DNA of 5,110 bases from positions 1 to 5,110 of the forward strand of contig DCVO01000123.1 in NCBI GenBank assembly GCA_002327405.1, read 5' to 3'. The number at the start of each line of letters is the position of its first letter. Within the stretch, counting starts at the first letter, position 1. Source of the DNA: Thiobacillus sp. UBA2186 (GTDB lineage: Bacteria; Pseudomonadota; Gammaproteobacteria; Burkholderiales; Thiobacillaceae). This document shows positions 4,734-5,110 of this stretch, piece after piece. The notes below the pieces were generated by a model that was not told the DNA's origin, did no database searches, and saw only the letters and a list, made by a program, of their open reading frames with translations. The translations under genes were made by a program, and so were the position numbers.

Positions 4734-5110
4734 ATGCATCTCGGAACCACCCTCACCCAATTCATCATCGAAGAACAGCGCCGCATTCCCGGCGCCACCG
4801 GCGAATTCACCGGCCTCCTGAACGACGTCGCCACCGCCTGCAAGATGATTTCCAACGGCGTCAACCACGGCGGCCTCCTGGGCGTGCTGGGCGCGGCCGG
4901 CACCGAAAACGTGCAGGGCGAAGACCAGAAGAAGATGGACGTCATCTCCAACGAGATCTTCCTCAAGCGCAACGAATGGGCCGGCCACCTCGCCGCCATG
5001 GCGTCCGAGGAAATGGACGAGATCTACCAGATTCCCGAAGGCAACCCGCGCGGCAAGTACCTGCTGATGTTCGATCCGCTCGACGGCTCCTCCAACATCG
5101 ACGTCAACGT
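4734..5110 (+). CDS. fbp: Fructose-1,6-bisphosphatase class I, N-terminal part (3' end outside the window)
   Basis: This enzyme hydrolyses fructose 1,6-bisphosphate to fructose 6-phosphate in gluconeogenesis, and in the Calvin cycle of autotrophs. The visible 125 residues are about a third of the usual 330-340. Marks of the class I family are GEDQKKMDVISNE (residues 62-74), the ASEE segment with Glu92, and MFDPLDGSSNIDVNV, in which Asp114 and Asp117 bind the catalytic metals. No key residue seen so far is missing. The ATG at 4734 has CTGGAG (4722-4727) six bases upstream, so the start is secure. The gene has its own predicted promoter and probably forms a transcription unit apart from the RNB-TonB pair. 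The window does not show whether Calvin-cycle genes follow, so autotrophy cannot be judged. Confidence 0.97.
   Translation, partial: MHLGTTLTQFIIEEQRRIPGATGEFTGLLNDVATACKMISNGVNHGGLLGVLGAAGTENVQGEDQKKMDVISNEIFLKRNEWAGHLAAMASEEMDEIYQIPEGNPRGKYLLMFDPLDGSSNIDVN

Overview
The window is GC-rich, densely packed chromosomal DNA with every recognisable gene on the + strand. It most likely comes from a betaproteobacterium (Nitrosomonadales or Rhodocyclales type). This rests on the kinds of gene present: a YqiA-type esterase, a zam/plant-like RNB exoribonuclease followed directly by a TonB-family protein, and a class I fructose-1,6-bisphosphatase. No tRNA, rRNA, CRISPR array, transposase or phage gene is visible, and no gene-free stretch exceeds about 220 bases.

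Layout. (1) 1-963 is a tight three-gene run: the 3' end of a probable acyl-CoA dehydrogenase-like flavoprotein, a DUF302-like protein and a rubredoxin. Each junction is a 4-base ATGA stop/start overlap, so the three are probably co-transcribed and translationally coupled. (2) 964-1185 is a spacer with a long imperfect palindrome (about 1018-1095), a small dyad, and a -10-like box so close to the next ATG that the mRNA may be leaderless. (3) 1186-1740 is a YqiA-like alpha/beta-hydrolase. (4) 1741-1828 is almost filled by a second palindrome (about 1750-1826) ending two bases before the next start codon. (5) 1829-3697 is an RNB-domain exoribonuclease, followed at once by a TonB-family membrane protein (3716-4645). 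(6) 4646-4733 holds a putative promoter with an operator-like dyad. (7) 4734 to the window end is the first 125 codons of fbp.

The first three genes look like a small redox unit: flavoprotein, small protein of unknown role, one-electron iron carrier. The hydrolase, ribonuclease and TonB-like protein share no obvious pathway. Fbp serves gluconeogenesis, and the Calvin cycle in autotrophs.

The most unusual signal is the pair of palindromes. Their arms differ in sequence between copies, yet each is self-complementary. Both have purine-rich left arms, ATT-N-ACA-like ends and a 69-base inner palindrome, and they share a GGAGTAAA-type central core in opposite orientation. They look like two members of a dispersed repeat family with diverging stems. 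One sits against a start codon that has no Shine-Dalgarno sequence.
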